Shown here in pieces: positions 54,196-63,164 of a DNA stretch of 64,000 nt; position 1 is the first letter of the stretch; every line of letters starts with the position of its first letter. The stretch is from JABAAI01 sp965261955. GTDB taxonomy: Bacteria; Spirochaetota; Leptospiria; Leptospirales; Leptonemataceae. The notes under the pieces were generated by a model. That model saw only the letters and a list, made by a program, of their open reading frames with translations. It made no database searches and was not told where the DNA came from. The position numbers and the translations under genes are program-made. The stretch is taken from NCBI GenBank assembly GCA_965261955.1, contig CBDHEM010000071.1, positions 620,001-684,000 of the forward strand, given 5' to 3'.

Positions 54196-55956
54196 TTATA
54201 ATGTGATTTCCCATGATTTATGTACAGAATTTAACAAATAAATTTTATGCTCTCTAGATAAGTCTTTCACTGATAAAACACGCTCACTTAGCAGTCCTTT
54301 TTCTAATAAAGAGGCACGATAAGTACCCGCCAATAAACCGCAGGAAACAGGAGGAGTAAAAAGTTCTTCTTCAATTTCAATCGCAAGATTTCCTATAGTA
54401 GATTCTGTAAGTTCTTCTTTTTCATTCCAAAGTATCACATCATCATAATTTGGGAAAGCATTCATAGCATCATCGTAAACTTTACGATGGGTTGTTTTAT
54501 GATAAAGAAATGGATCTTCTGAATTTACAGGTGATTTTGATAGAGCAACTTTCCATTCTTTTTTATTTTGTTCACTAAAAATTTCTTCTTTTTCTAGACT
54601 TATCTTCCCTTCCATATTTACAAGTAATCTTATTTTAAAGCGAGATGAGGTAAGATTTTTTGATAGCTCTTTTAACTCTCGATATAAGTTATTTATATTA
54701 ACAGAATAGCCAAAATAAATAGCCGTTTCTGTAAGACGTTTGATGTGGTAATCTAAAAGAAAATAACCTTCTTTTGGATTCCAAAGCAACGTTTCTAAAA
54801 GAGAAAAAGGAGGAACTGCTTTATCTAACATTTTTATTTTTAATAAACACTCTTTCCATTCACTGTCTTGGGTAGAGTCCCAAACTATACCTCCTCCTGT
54901 TCCATAGTGAGCTTCATTTTTTTTACGATCAACCCAAACTGTTCGTATAGCAGTATTAAATTGAGCTCGCCTTTTGGGACCCCAAATACCTATTGCACCC
55001 GTATATATTTCACGGGCATCTTTTTCTAAATCAGAAATAATTTTTAGCGTTTGTGTCTTAGGTGTACCGGTGACGGAAGCAGCAGGGAAAAGTGCTTCAA
55101 ATATTTCAGCAAAGCCAACACTGGTTCGACCTTGAACTTCACTAGTCATTTGCCAAACTGTTGGATATTGTTCCAGTGTATAGAGTTCATTGATACGAAT
55201 AGATTTTTTTTTACATATTTTACCTAAATCATTTCTCACCATATCCACAATCATAGCATTACCTGCTCGCTCTTTTATAGATGTACGTAGATTTTGAGAT
55301 TGCTGACGATCACTTGTAAACTCTAGGCCTCTAGGGGATGTTCCCTTCATTGGGCGGCATCTGATTCTAGTTGCATGTAATCGAAAAAAAAGTTCCGGCG
55401 ATGCACTACAAATGGCCCAATCCTTTGTAGACAAGAAAGCACCATAGTTATTCTTTCCTTGCTGATGGAGCATTTGTAAAAATAAATTCCAAGGATCAAA
55501 ACATGATGAGGTACGAAAACGCAAAGAATAATTCACTTGATAACTCTCGCCTTTTCGTATTAAATCTTTGATTCTCTTTATAGCCTTTTGATACTCGCTC
55601 TCGGAAACAGTAGATTTCCAATTTATATCTGGTAAAAAATTCGCTTTAAGGTTATGAAAAAAAGAAAAATCATAGAGCTCTGGCTCTGAATAGAGTCCAA
55701 ACCACAATAAAGGTAACTTTGTAGAAACATTACTTTTATAACTCTTATCAAAAGCTCCAAGCGCCTCATAACTGACAAACCCAACGGCATACATTTTTTT
55801 TTGATCGACTTGTTTTTGGATATACTCTAGAAGATAGTATACTTCCTCAGTATGAAAGGTTTGATAGATGGTACTAGGTTCTGAAAAATAAAGCCATTGT
55901 TTAGTAAGTGCTTCATAAATTAAGGCACAGTCATTCTGTAAAGTAAAGGATTTCAT
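54196..55956 (-). CDS. pabB: Aminodeoxychorismate synthase-lyase fusion (PabB-PabC)
   Basis: About 586 residues. The first 350 are the chorismate-binding PabB part: YQVNYSLRF, CSASPELFFRLHATRIRCRPMKGTSPRG, VDMVRNDLGKIC, and PAASVTGTPKTQTLKIISDLE with GAIGIWGP. The last 200 are a PabC-type, PLP-dependent lyase: YHKTTHRKVYDDAM with the lysine, VILWNEKEELTESTIGNLAIEIEEELFTPPV and CGLLAGTYRASLLE. Together they convert chorismate to p-aminobenzoate, needed by FolP (26708). The ATG at 55956 is 9 bp from the divergent rsmH start; a GTG at 55977 is less likely. No PabA (glutaminase) is in the window. Confidence 0.9.
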   Translation of the reverse strand: MKSFTLQNDCALIYEALTKQWLYFSEPSTIYQTFHTEEVYYLLEYIQKQVDQKKMYAVGFVSYEALGAFDKSYKSNVSTKLPLLWFGLYSEPELYDFSFFHNLKANFLPDINWKSTVSESEYQKAIKRIKDLIRKGESYQVNYSLRFRTSSCFDPWNLFLQMLHQQGKNNYGAFLSTKDWAICSASPELFFRLHATRIRCRPMKGTSPRGLEFTSDRQQSQNLRTSIKERAGNAMIVDMVRNDLGKICKKKSIRINELYTLEQYPTVWQMTSEVQGRTSVGFAEIFEALFPAASVTGTPKTQTLKIISDLEKDAREIYTGAIGIWGPKRRAQFNTAIRTVWVDRKKNEAHYGTGGGIVWDSTQDSEWKECLLKIKMLDKAVPPFSLLETLLWNPKEGYFLLDYHIKRLTETAIYFGYSVNINNLYRELKELSKNLTSSRFKIRLLVNMEGKISLEKEEIFSEQNKKEWKVALSKSPVNSEDPFLYHKTTHRKVYDDAMNAFPNYDDVILWNEKEELTESTIGNLAIEIEEELFTPPVSCGLLAGTYRASLLEKGLLSERVLSVKDLSREHKIYLLNSVHKSWEITL

Positions 55957-55965
55957 TATACTAAG

Positions 55966-56925
55966 ATGAGTTACCACATACCTGTATTAAAAAAAGAAAT
56001 CATTCAATTTGCCAGTGCATATCTCACTCCTAAAAAAAATTCCCTTTTTGTGGATTGTACTTTGGGAGATGCTGGACATAGCCTTTCACTGTTTTCATGT
56101 TTTCCGCAATCGCTTTTTTTTTGTACGGATAGAGATACACAAATGCTCCATCGAGCAGAAGAACGCATACGATTGAGTAACATTTCTCTAAAAAAAATAT
56201 CTATTCATCAAAACGAAAACGAAGATTTTTTGTCAAATGAACCCGGCATTTTTTTATGCAATTGTAGCTATGATGAAATAGCCCCTCTACTGAATAAACA
56301 CAAGAAACAACCGGAACTCATCCTTTTAGATTTAGGAGTGTCCTTCTACCATCTAAAGGAAGCTCAACGTGGGTTCTCCTATACAGATGATACATTGGAT
56401 ATGCGCTTCAATCCCAAACAAGGTCATTCTGCCTTAGAAATTGTAAATTACTACTCGCAAAAGGAACTTGTTCGGATTTTCCAAGAATATGGACAAGAAC
56501 CCTATTCACGTAGGGTAGCAAAAGCTATCGTAGGTGAGCGGCCCTTTAGTTCTGCGGTGAGGTTGGCCGACTGTATTCGAAAAAGCGTACCTGCTTTCAA
56601 AAACAAACAAAAAAAAATTCATCCAGCAACACGTGTTTTTCAAGCTCTCCGCATAACAGTAAATACAGAACTCAGTATTTTACAAACTGCTCTAGAAGAA
56701 TTACCAAAAACCTTAGCGCCGGGTGGTATATTAATCGTTATCTCTTTTCATTCTTTGGAAGATCGCATAGCCAAGCAATGTTTTAAGGAAATTGGTGTTT
56801 TGAAGGATAAAAAAAAAGCAATGGATGCAGATTTTTTGATCCTAACGCGACATCCAATACGACCATCGGAGGAAGAAATAAAAGATAATCCCGCCTCTCG
56901 CTCTGCTCGTATGCGTGTTTTATTT

Positions 56926-56943
<18 letters not shown>
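55966..56943 (+). CDS. rsmH: 16S rRNA (cytosine1402-N4)-methyltransferase
   Basis: 325 residues. Typical RsmH segments: YHIPVLKKEII, VDCTLGDAGHSLSLF (SAM site, with the family's DGTLGGGGHS altered), LILLDLGVSFYHLKEAQRGFSY, LDMRFN, ATRVFQALRI, VISFHSLEDR, and NPASRSARMRVL. It methylates C1402 of 16S rRNA in the decoding site. In many bacteria it starts the division/cell-wall cluster with ftsL and ftsI; here it stands alone, and its 3' end overlaps the tRNA-Leu gene on the other strand by 18 bp. Confidence 0.95.
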
Positions 56944-57008
<65 letters not shown>

Positions 57009-57156
57009 TTCACTAAAACACGAGAAAAACTAAAATAGTCAAGTTGCTCTCTGTTCCTATCACTAAAGCCTTGTTATAGAAAGCAAACTTAACCTCAAGT
57101 ACTTTCCTATAGAGAATAATTATCCTCCGATTTATTTTATGACAAAGTATTTATAT

Positions 57157-58491
57157 TTAAATTACTTGTCTGCCTCTCTTTTCGTTCACAAAAAAACAAA
57201 TGACGAGAGCTAAAACAAAGAATAACCCAATCACAAGTATAGAATCATGTAAACCAAATAGATTTTGTAAAAATGCGATGGAAAAAAGACCAAACAAAGC
57301 GGCTGTTTTACTAAAAAAACCTAAAATACCAAAGAACTCCCCAGCCTTATTCTCAGGAGAAAAAAGAGCTATAATAGTTCTGCCTGCCGACTGTACTGAA
57401 CCAAGGCAAAGACCTGAAAAAGAAGAGGCAAGAATAAAGACCTCTTGAAGGGTAAGCTCTATACTAAAAATATAACGAATAGAAAGTTGAAATTCTCGAA
57501 TATAAAATATTACCAATATCGCAAAAATCCAAACACATAGTGATAACATAAAACTCTTCAAAGCACCCCAATAACTCTGGAGATGGCCAAATAAAAAAGC
57601 ACCTAAAGCAGCTGAAATATTCATGAGAACAAAGGCTATGGCTTCTTGATATCTATCCAATCCTATTTCTTGATCGCCATATATGAAGACAAAAGAAATG
57701 ACTATTTGTAGCGAGGCGATAGCAAAGAAAAAGGCAAAAAAGAATAAAGTCAAATCACGGTAGTGCGTAATACTTTTTAAGGTATTTAAAATGTTTCTAT
57801 AGGCTAAACCAAAACAAGAAAAAATTTTTCTTTGCGGTAGAGAAAGTTTTGGTTCCTTTAAAAATAAAAAGGTTGGAATTCCCCCTAATAAAAAGAACAG
57901 TCCGGTTAGTGGACCGACTAAGCGAAGCTGGGGAAAGTTTTCCAAAGTACTTTCCCCTACAATCAGCCGAACAGCAATTACGGATAACATACCTCCCAGA
58001 TAACCAATACACCAAGCATAACCAGAGATTTTACCTAACTTGTCTTCAGAGGCCAAGTAAGGTAGAAAACTATAAATAAAGTTTTCACCTAAACAAAAAA
58101 ACAAATTGGATATAATAATCAAAATGAAAGCTAAAACAATTGCTCCTTCTCCTCCTATAAACCAAAGACAAGCAGTAGATAAAGAACAAGCGATGTAAGA
58201 ATAAAAAAGGAAACTTTTTTTGCGAGGAGAAACATCTGAAATAGCTCCTAAAACTGGACCGATAATAGCAACTATCCCATAAGAAAGACCAAGAGCTACA
58301 CCCCAAAGCGTATTCCCTAGGGCGTTGGGATCTTCTCCTTCAATAGAAACAGAAGATGAAGGTACAATTAACTTTGTGAAAATTGGTCCAAATATAACAG
58401 TTATAATAATTGTTGTATAAGTGGAATTTGCAAAATCAAAAAAACACCATCCAAATATTTCCTTACGAGAAGTTTTTCGAGTAGAAGACAT
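57157..58491 (-). CDS. MFS transporter, UMF1/Atg22-like
   Basis: 444 residues and about 12 membrane helices. The start EIFGWCFFDFANSTYTTIIITVIFGPIF is the N-terminal signature of the UMF1 (Atg22-like) branch of MFS permeases. The second-helix loop LSYGIVAIIGPVLGAISDVSPRKK matches the MFS GxxxDR(k)GR motif region. Other marks: FLPYLASEDKLGKISGYAWCIGYLGG, GSVQSAGRTIIALFSPENKAGEFFGI. Yeast Atg22 exports amino acids from vacuoles; the bacterial substrate is unknown. The gene is monocistronic, with a 150-bp AT-rich gap to the tRNA. Confidence 0.85.
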   Translation of the reverse strand: MSSTRKTSRKEIFGWCFFDFANSTYTTIIITVIFGPIFTKLIVPSSSVSIEGEDPNALGNTLWGVALGLSYGIVAIIGPVLGAISDVSPRKKSFLFYSYIACSLSTACLWFIGGEGAIVLAFILIIISNLFFCLGENFIYSFLPYLASEDKLGKISGYAWCIGYLGGMLSVIAVRLIVGESTLENFPQLRLVGPLTGLFFLLGGIPTFLFLKEPKLSLPQRKIFSCFGLAYRNILNTLKSITHYRDLTLFFFAFFFAIASLQIVISFVFIYGDQEIGLDRYQEAIAFVLMNISAALGAFLFGHLQSYWGALKSFMLSLCVWIFAILVIFYIREFQLSIRYIFSIELTLQEVFILASSFSGLCLGSVQSAGRTIIALFSPENKAGEFFGILGFFSKTAALFGLFSIAFLQNLFGLHDSILVIGLFFVLALVICFFVNEKRGRQVI

Positions 58492-58906
58492 TGCTCGCTT
58501 CTCTCAAAAGGGTACAGATGAGCAAGTAATTATTTCAAATCATTGAACGATAGATTTGCTCTCTTTAGATATAATAATCACAGTGTGATCTGGCATTCTG
58601 TCGACAAAGAATGTAAAAAGGAAGACATAAATATGTCAGGTCAAGTTATGATAAGCCACCTCATACAATATCCTTAAATCAAGCTGATTTATAATCTTTT
58701 GAAAAATGAAAACAGAGTGGCTTTCTGGTGAAAAAATTTCTATAAATAGTGTTCTGAAAATAATATCCCTTGGAAGTAATATCCCTTGAAAGGGTAACTG
58801 GCTTTTATTCATTTCATATGATGATACACATATAAGCGCGGGCTATAAGTAAAACCGGAGTTTAATTTTCCGACATTTTTTTAACTATTACTGTCCAGCC
58901 CTCTGA

Positions 58907-59125
58907 AGAGAACTGGTTAGTGATAAAAAAATCGCCGACATACTAAAAGAAGGGCTTAAAACTAGGCTAGTTACCTTTGAAGGGAGGAAGCTAGACAGAG
59001 GTGCAGTCGTCGACATCATAAAATATGTTTTGCCTGAATTGGAAAAGGCAGAGGCGAGAGGTAAAGCCGAAATCTTTAAAAAGATGTATGCTAATGGGCA
59101 TTCCATATTTCAAATTTCTTCTATC
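58907..59125 (+). pseudogene. Remnant of an unknown protein (C-terminal part)
   Basis: One open stretch of about 70 codons without a start: VSDKKIADILKEGLKTRLVTF, RGAVVDIIKYVLPELEKAEARGKAEIFKKMYANGHS. The EKAEARGKAEI and KMYANGHS pattern is reminiscent of the C-terminal ends of Rpn-type nucleases and related IS-like proteins, but this is weak. It lies in a stretch from 58492 to 59553 with no intact gene. Confidence 0.35.
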
Positions 59126-59281
59126 TTCTTCTCCCACCATGACCGGCCTTCCGGAATCAGGGAAAAGTAAAAAGCATAGTTCCCATATGGCTTGATTAGT
59201 GAATAGAGTAGTTGCTTCCAAGTCTTTATGTGATTTTGCCGATATGATTAGCGGTGTTTTGTAATCATGTAGGTCTCCTTT
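59107..59281 (-). pseudogene. Remnant of an unknown protein, opposite strand
   Basis: About 58 codons, KGDLHDYKTPLIISAKSHKD, EATTLFTNQAIWELCFLLFPDSGRPVMVGEEDRRN, reading like real protein but without start or end, merged at one side with MITE copy 7. I cannot name the family. A TATACTGTAAAG motif like that before the array genes occurs at 59310-59322. Confidence 0.3.
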
Positions 59282-59356
59282 TAGGAAAGAGATTAGTACA
59301 GAAACGCTATACTGTAAAGGTGGTTTAATTTGACGCTTGCGAAAACTTTCTATGCA

Positions 59357-59471
59357 GGGACTGTTACAAAATGTAGAAAGGTAAGAAAAACGGGAGTAAA
59401 TGGTGTAAAATGCCGATTCAGGGCATTCCATACGGACATTTTCCTATTTTTTTGTATTTTACAAAGCCCCA
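59357..59471. repeat. MITE-like palindromic repeat, copy 7
   Basis: Ends GGGACTGTTACAAAATGTAG and, inverted, ATGGGGCTTTGTAAAATAC. It has AAAGGTAAGAAAAACGGG and the palindrome AAAATGCCGATTCAGGGCATTCC inside. It lies upstream of otsAB. Confidence 0.7.
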
Positions 59472-59553
59472 TGAAGTATCCAAAAACTGACTAGAGGCTA
59501 TATATTATCCGATAGGAATAGCTGGCTTTTTATAATATTCCATTGAGTCAAAT

Positions 59554-61821
59554 ATGAAAAAAAAAGGGAACAAATGTTCATATAAAAAACTCATTATTGC
59601 TGCAAACCGTTTGCCTGTCACGATCGGGAAAAATGAAAATTCAAAAGATTACCAATATCATGTTAGCCCCGGAGGTCTGGTTTCAGCACTATCTGCATTA
59701 AAAAATGAATACGAGACTATTTGGACCGGCTGGCCAGGCATAATGGAGCCAGAACTTTTTGATACTGAAAAAATCACACAAACTCTCAAAGAAAATTATG
59801 GTGCAATCCCCATCTTTTTGAATCGGAAACAAATCAAACGTTATTATTTTAGCTTTAGTAATCGTGTTTTGTGGCCCGTTTTACATTACTTACCTGACTA
59901 TACTTTGTACGAAGAAAGTGCCTATTTAGCTTATAAAGAAGTCAATCAAATATTTGCAGAAAAGATCTACTCTCTACTAAAAAGGGGGGATGGGCAAGAT
60001 GAAATCATTTGGATACAAGATTATCACCTCATGTTAGTGCCCGCTATGTTGCGTAAAATGCTTCCACATGCTCACATTGGTTTTTTTTTGCATACACCCT
60101 TTCCCTCTTCAGAGCTGTTTCGGACTCTACCGTACAGAGAAGAATTACTAGAGGGGCTTCTAGGAGCCAGCCTACTAGGTTTTCATACATTTAATTATCA
60201 GCGACATTTTAGTTCCAGTGTTCTACATATTCTCGGCATAGAATATGAATTTTCTCGAATCAAATTAGATACACATATAGTACACCTAGGTACTTTTCCC
60301 ATTGGTGTTGATGTTGAAAAAATACGAAATGCAGTACAAAACCCCGGAGAAAATTTTCTAAAAGAAGAGCAAAGAGTAAAAAATATTGCAAAAGAGCGAA
60401 AAATAATACTGTGTGTTGATCGTCTAGATTATACAAAAGGCATTCCTGATCGCCTTCGCTCCTATCACAAATTTTTACATCGTAATCCAGAATGGCAAAA
60501 AAAAGTAATTTTGATTCAAATTGCTGTTCCTTCACGAACAGATATCAAAGACTATCAGAGGCTAAAAAGCCAAGTAAATGAAATCATAGATAAAATTGAA
60601 GAAGACTTTAGGCATCAAGAGATTTCGCCAATCAAATTTCTTTATCGTTCCTTCTCTTTTGATCAATTGATTGCTTATTATCAATCTGCAGATGTTGCCA
60701 TGGTGACACCATATTTTGATGGTATGAATCTTGTAGCCAAAGAATTCGTAGCCGTTAAAAGGCATGATGGTGTTTTAATTTTAAGCGAAAGAGCTGGCGC
60801 TGCCTATGAATTAGGAGAAGCTCTACTGGTTAATCCTTGGAACTCTGATCAAATGAGCAAGGCCATAACAGAGGCTCTCCAAATGAATCGAGAAGAGCAA
60901 GAAACCCGTATGGCTGGTATGTATGCTAAAGTTTCCCGAAACCATGTTCACTATTGGTCTAACGCTTTTTTAGAAAATTTGCAAGAAATTAAAGATGAAG
61001 AAACCGAGGAAATTACAGTTTTTCTTTCAGAAGACATACAAAATGATATTGTAACGACCTTTCATAAAAAAATAAAACGTGTCTTACTTTTAGACTATGA
61101 TGGTACCTTAGCTGAAATCACTAATTTACCTATTAATGCTAAACCAACTCCAGAACTTCTAGAACTTTTAGAAAATTTGACAAATCTCCCGCAAACCGAT
61201 GTAGCCATTGTAACAGGAAGAAAAACAAATGAAATTATCAATTGGTTAGGTCACCTCAATCTTGTTTTCTCCACAGAGCACGGATTAAACATAAAATGGC
61301 CCTTTGAAAAAGAATGGCATAGAAATGCTTCTCTTTCTTCTGTAAGTGCATGGTATAATGAAGTACGCAATGTACTAGATTACTACAACCAAACTACACC
61401 CGGAAGCTTTGTGGAAGAAAAAGAGGCCTCTCTCACATGGCATTATCGTACTGTGGATCCTACCTTAGGAAAGTGGAAAGCCAATGAATTAAAAATTCAT
61501 CTCCAAAACGCACTAGCCAATCACCCTCTAGAAGTTGTTTTAGGTAAAATGGTATTAGAAATTCGCTTACAAGGGATTAATAAGGGTAATATTTTTCAGA
61601 GGTTTACCCAGCTAGGTCGCAAATACGATTTCATAATGGTAATAGGAGATGACACAACGGATGAAGCTATGTTTTCCGCAATGCCATTATCCTCTATAGG
61701 CATTCGAGTAGGGAAATCTCATACGAGAGCTCAGTACCGTTTACATTCCGTGTCAGAAGTTCATAAATTACTTTGGATGCTAACAGAGAAAAAGCCTCCA
61801 GAAAATCAGAAAGCCTTATAA
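59554..61821 (+). CDS. otsA: Fused trehalose-6-phosphate synthase/phosphatase
   Basis: 755 residues. The N-terminal GT20 domain (OtsA): IIAANRLPVTIG, VSPGGLVSALSAL, WTGWPGI, GFFLHTPFPSSELFRTLPYREELLEGLLGASLLGFHTFNYQRHF, and CVDRLDYTKGIPDRLRSY near 287. The C-terminal HAD phosphatase (OtsB): LLLDYDGTLAEI near 511, IVTGRKTNEI, and GDDTTDEAMFSA near 698. The protein makes trehalose from UDP- or ADP-glucose and glucose-6-phosphate in one chain, as in fungi and some bacteria. It suggests an osmotic or desiccation stress response. MITE copy 8 starts 2 bp after the stop. Confidence 0.95.
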   Translation: MKKKGNKCSYKKLIIAANRLPVTIGKNENSKDYQYHVSPGGLVSALSALKNEYETIWTGWPGIMEPELFDTEKITQTLKENYGAIPIFLNRKQIKRYYFSFSNRVLWPVLHYLPDYTLYEESAYLAYKEVNQIFAEKIYSLLKRGDGQDEIIWIQDYHLMLVPAMLRKMLPHAHIGFFLHTPFPSSELFRTLPYREELLEGLLGASLLGFHTFNYQRHFSSSVLHILGIEYEFSRIKLDTHIVHLGTFPIGVDVEKIRNAVQNPGENFLKEEQRVKNIAKERKIILCVDRLDYTKGIPDRLRSYHKFLHRNPEWQKKVILIQIAVPSRTDIKDYQRLKSQVNEIIDKIEEDFRHQEISPIKFLYRSFSFDQLIAYYQSADVAMVTPYFDGMNLVAKEFVAVKRHDGVLILSERAGAAYELGEALLVNPWNSDQMSKAITEALQMNREEQETRMAGMYAKVSRNHVHYWSNAFLENLQEIKDEETEEITVFLSEDIQNDIVTTFHKKIKRVLLLDYDGTLAEITNLPINAKPTPELLELLENLTNLPQTDVAIVTGRKTNEIINWLGHLNLVFSTEHGLNIKWPFEKEWHRNASLSSVSAWYNEVRNVLDYYNQTTPGSFVEEKEASLTWHYRTVDPTLGKWKANELKIHLQNALANHPLEVVLGKMVLEIRLQGINKGNIFQRFTQLGRKYDFIMVIGDDTTDEAMFSAMPLSSIGIRVGKSHTRAQYRLHSVSEVHKLLWMLTEKKPPENQKAL

Positions 61822-61822
61822 G

Positions 61823-61941
61823 GGGACTGTTACGGAATATAAACAATTATGTAAACAATTGTAAATAGAGTACTATGAATCTCCGATGCAAAGCATTTTG
61901 GATGTGTATTCTCTTACTTTTTCTGCACTTTGCAAAGTTCC
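61823..61941. repeat. MITE-like palindromic repeat, copy 8
   Basis: Ends GGGACTGTTACGGAATATAA and, inverted, ATGGAACTTTGCAAAGTG. It lies in the opposite orientation to copy 5 as judged by the AAAGTAAGAGAATAC block. An ATTGTAAATAGAGTACTATGAAT stretch matches the core of copies 1 and 5. It directly follows the otsAB stop codon. Confidence 0.75.
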
Positions 61942-62033
61942 ATAAGGAGGGAGGGATAGAAAGATTGAAACAAAAAAAAGCCCCCCCCCTTACATCGTCT
62001 TGATAGAAGATAGATACAATTTTGAGTAGAAGA

Positions 62034-62357
62034 CTATAAATCCTCAGAAGAACTTATAAATGTAAAAAACTGATCTAGAGCAGCTAGACGCATCACCTGC
62101 AAAACACTATCCCTAGTCTTTAAAAGAACCAATTTACCTTTTTTAGCCATTACTTTTTTACGTATATGGGCCATCAAAGCAATTCCTGAAGAATCGACAT
62201 ATTCTAAATTTTCAAGATCTAATATCAAATAACTTGTGACTTCATCTTCCAGTAAAGGTTGCAGTTTCTTTTTCACCCCCCCTACATTATAAAGATCCAA
62301 AGAACCTACAATTTCTACAAAGGTCCGAGAACCTTCAGTTTTGATAGCAACTTCCAT
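62034..62357 (-). CDS. STAS-domain anti-anti-sigma factor
   Basis: 107 residues. A single STAS domain: FVEIVGSLDLYNVGGVKKKL, LILDLENLEYVDSSGIALM, with the phospho-acceptor serine in DSSG (S56 or S57). Such proteins (SpoIIAA/RsbV-like) bind an anti-sigma kinase when unphosphorylated and so free a sigma factor or other partner. The next gene upstream on the strand (62566) encodes a degenerate GHKL-like protein, a candidate partner. Confidence 0.85.
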   Translation of the reverse strand: MEVAIKTEGSRTFVEIVGSLDLYNVGGVKKKLQPLLEDEVTSYLILDLENLEYVDSSGIALMAHIRKKVMAKKGKLVLLKTRDSVLQVMRLAALDQFFTFISSSEDL

Positions 62358-62565
62358 ATAAACAAAAACCTCATTAAAAAAATATGTACACTAATCAGTA
62401 TCGTTCTTCAGAATGGAAATACTTAGTCATAGCCTCCCTGAAAACAACGTTTTAGAGTACAGACAACCTTCTAAAAGCAAAGACAGCATGCATGTCACGT
62501 GATCCTCTCTTAACACGCTCTTTTTTCTCATCTTTTACAAAAGATACACAACCCCATGAACGAAG

Positions 62566-63162
62566 TCAAGGAGAGTATCGTTTAATTCGCAACTCAAAAA
62601 TAGTACCAAAATCACCTGTTTTAAAAGTCAAGGAGTCCCGAGCTAGGTCCGCATTTTGTAATATTTTGATAGAAGAGTACAAACCGTAGCCCGCTCCCTC
62701 CCGCTTTTCATCGTTTATCAATGTCACGATATTCTCCTCGCTTTCTTCGTTTGAAGACTCTATTTCAAATGACTTTGTAAAAACTCTTTCAACAAACTCT
62801 TTCTCTCCGATAAGCATCTCTGCATCATTTTCAACACGAGCAAAGAAAACCCCAGATTGTTTTAAAAAGTGTACTTTTACCTTTAACCCACTTTTTAACA
62901 GCTTCTTCAATAAAAGTGGGCTATTGGCATCCAACGCATTTCTAAACTCTGATGCTATTTTTCGGGGATCCAAAGATTTATTTTCCGAGAGAAATATACG
63001 CTTTATATGTGCTTTAGTTGCATTATGTATCAGTTCTCTCAACACATAACAAAGACCCGCTCTATGCTTAAAATTATAATCGAACTCTTGTAAAAAAGAA
63101 TCAAACTGTTCAGAAACTTCTTTTATAGTTTCTCTAGACAACCCTTCTAACAGAAAAAGCAT
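62566..63162 (-). CDS. GHKL-ATPase-like protein, degenerate
   Basis: 198 residues. VLRELIHNATKAHIKRIF matches the N box of histidine-kinase-like ATPases, and EGAGYGLYSSIKIL the G2 box; the G1 position reads VENDAEM, without DxGxG. It therefore may bind ATP weakly or not at all. The last part (SLTFKTGDFGTIFELRI) is the closing strand pair. It could be an anti-sigma or scaffold protein paired with the STAS protein downstream. It starts 2 bp after the gene at 63165-64000. Confidence 0.6.
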   Translation of the reverse strand: MLFLLEGLSRETIKEVSEQFDSFLQEFDYNFKHRAGLCYVLRELIHNATKAHIKRIFLSENKSLDPRKIASEFRNALDANSPLLLKKLLKSGLKVKVHFLKQSGVFFARVENDAEMLIGEKEFVERVFTKSFEIESSNEESEENIVTLINDEKREGAGYGLYSSIKILQNADLARDSLTFKTGDFGTIFELRIKRYSP

Positions 63163-63164
63163 AA

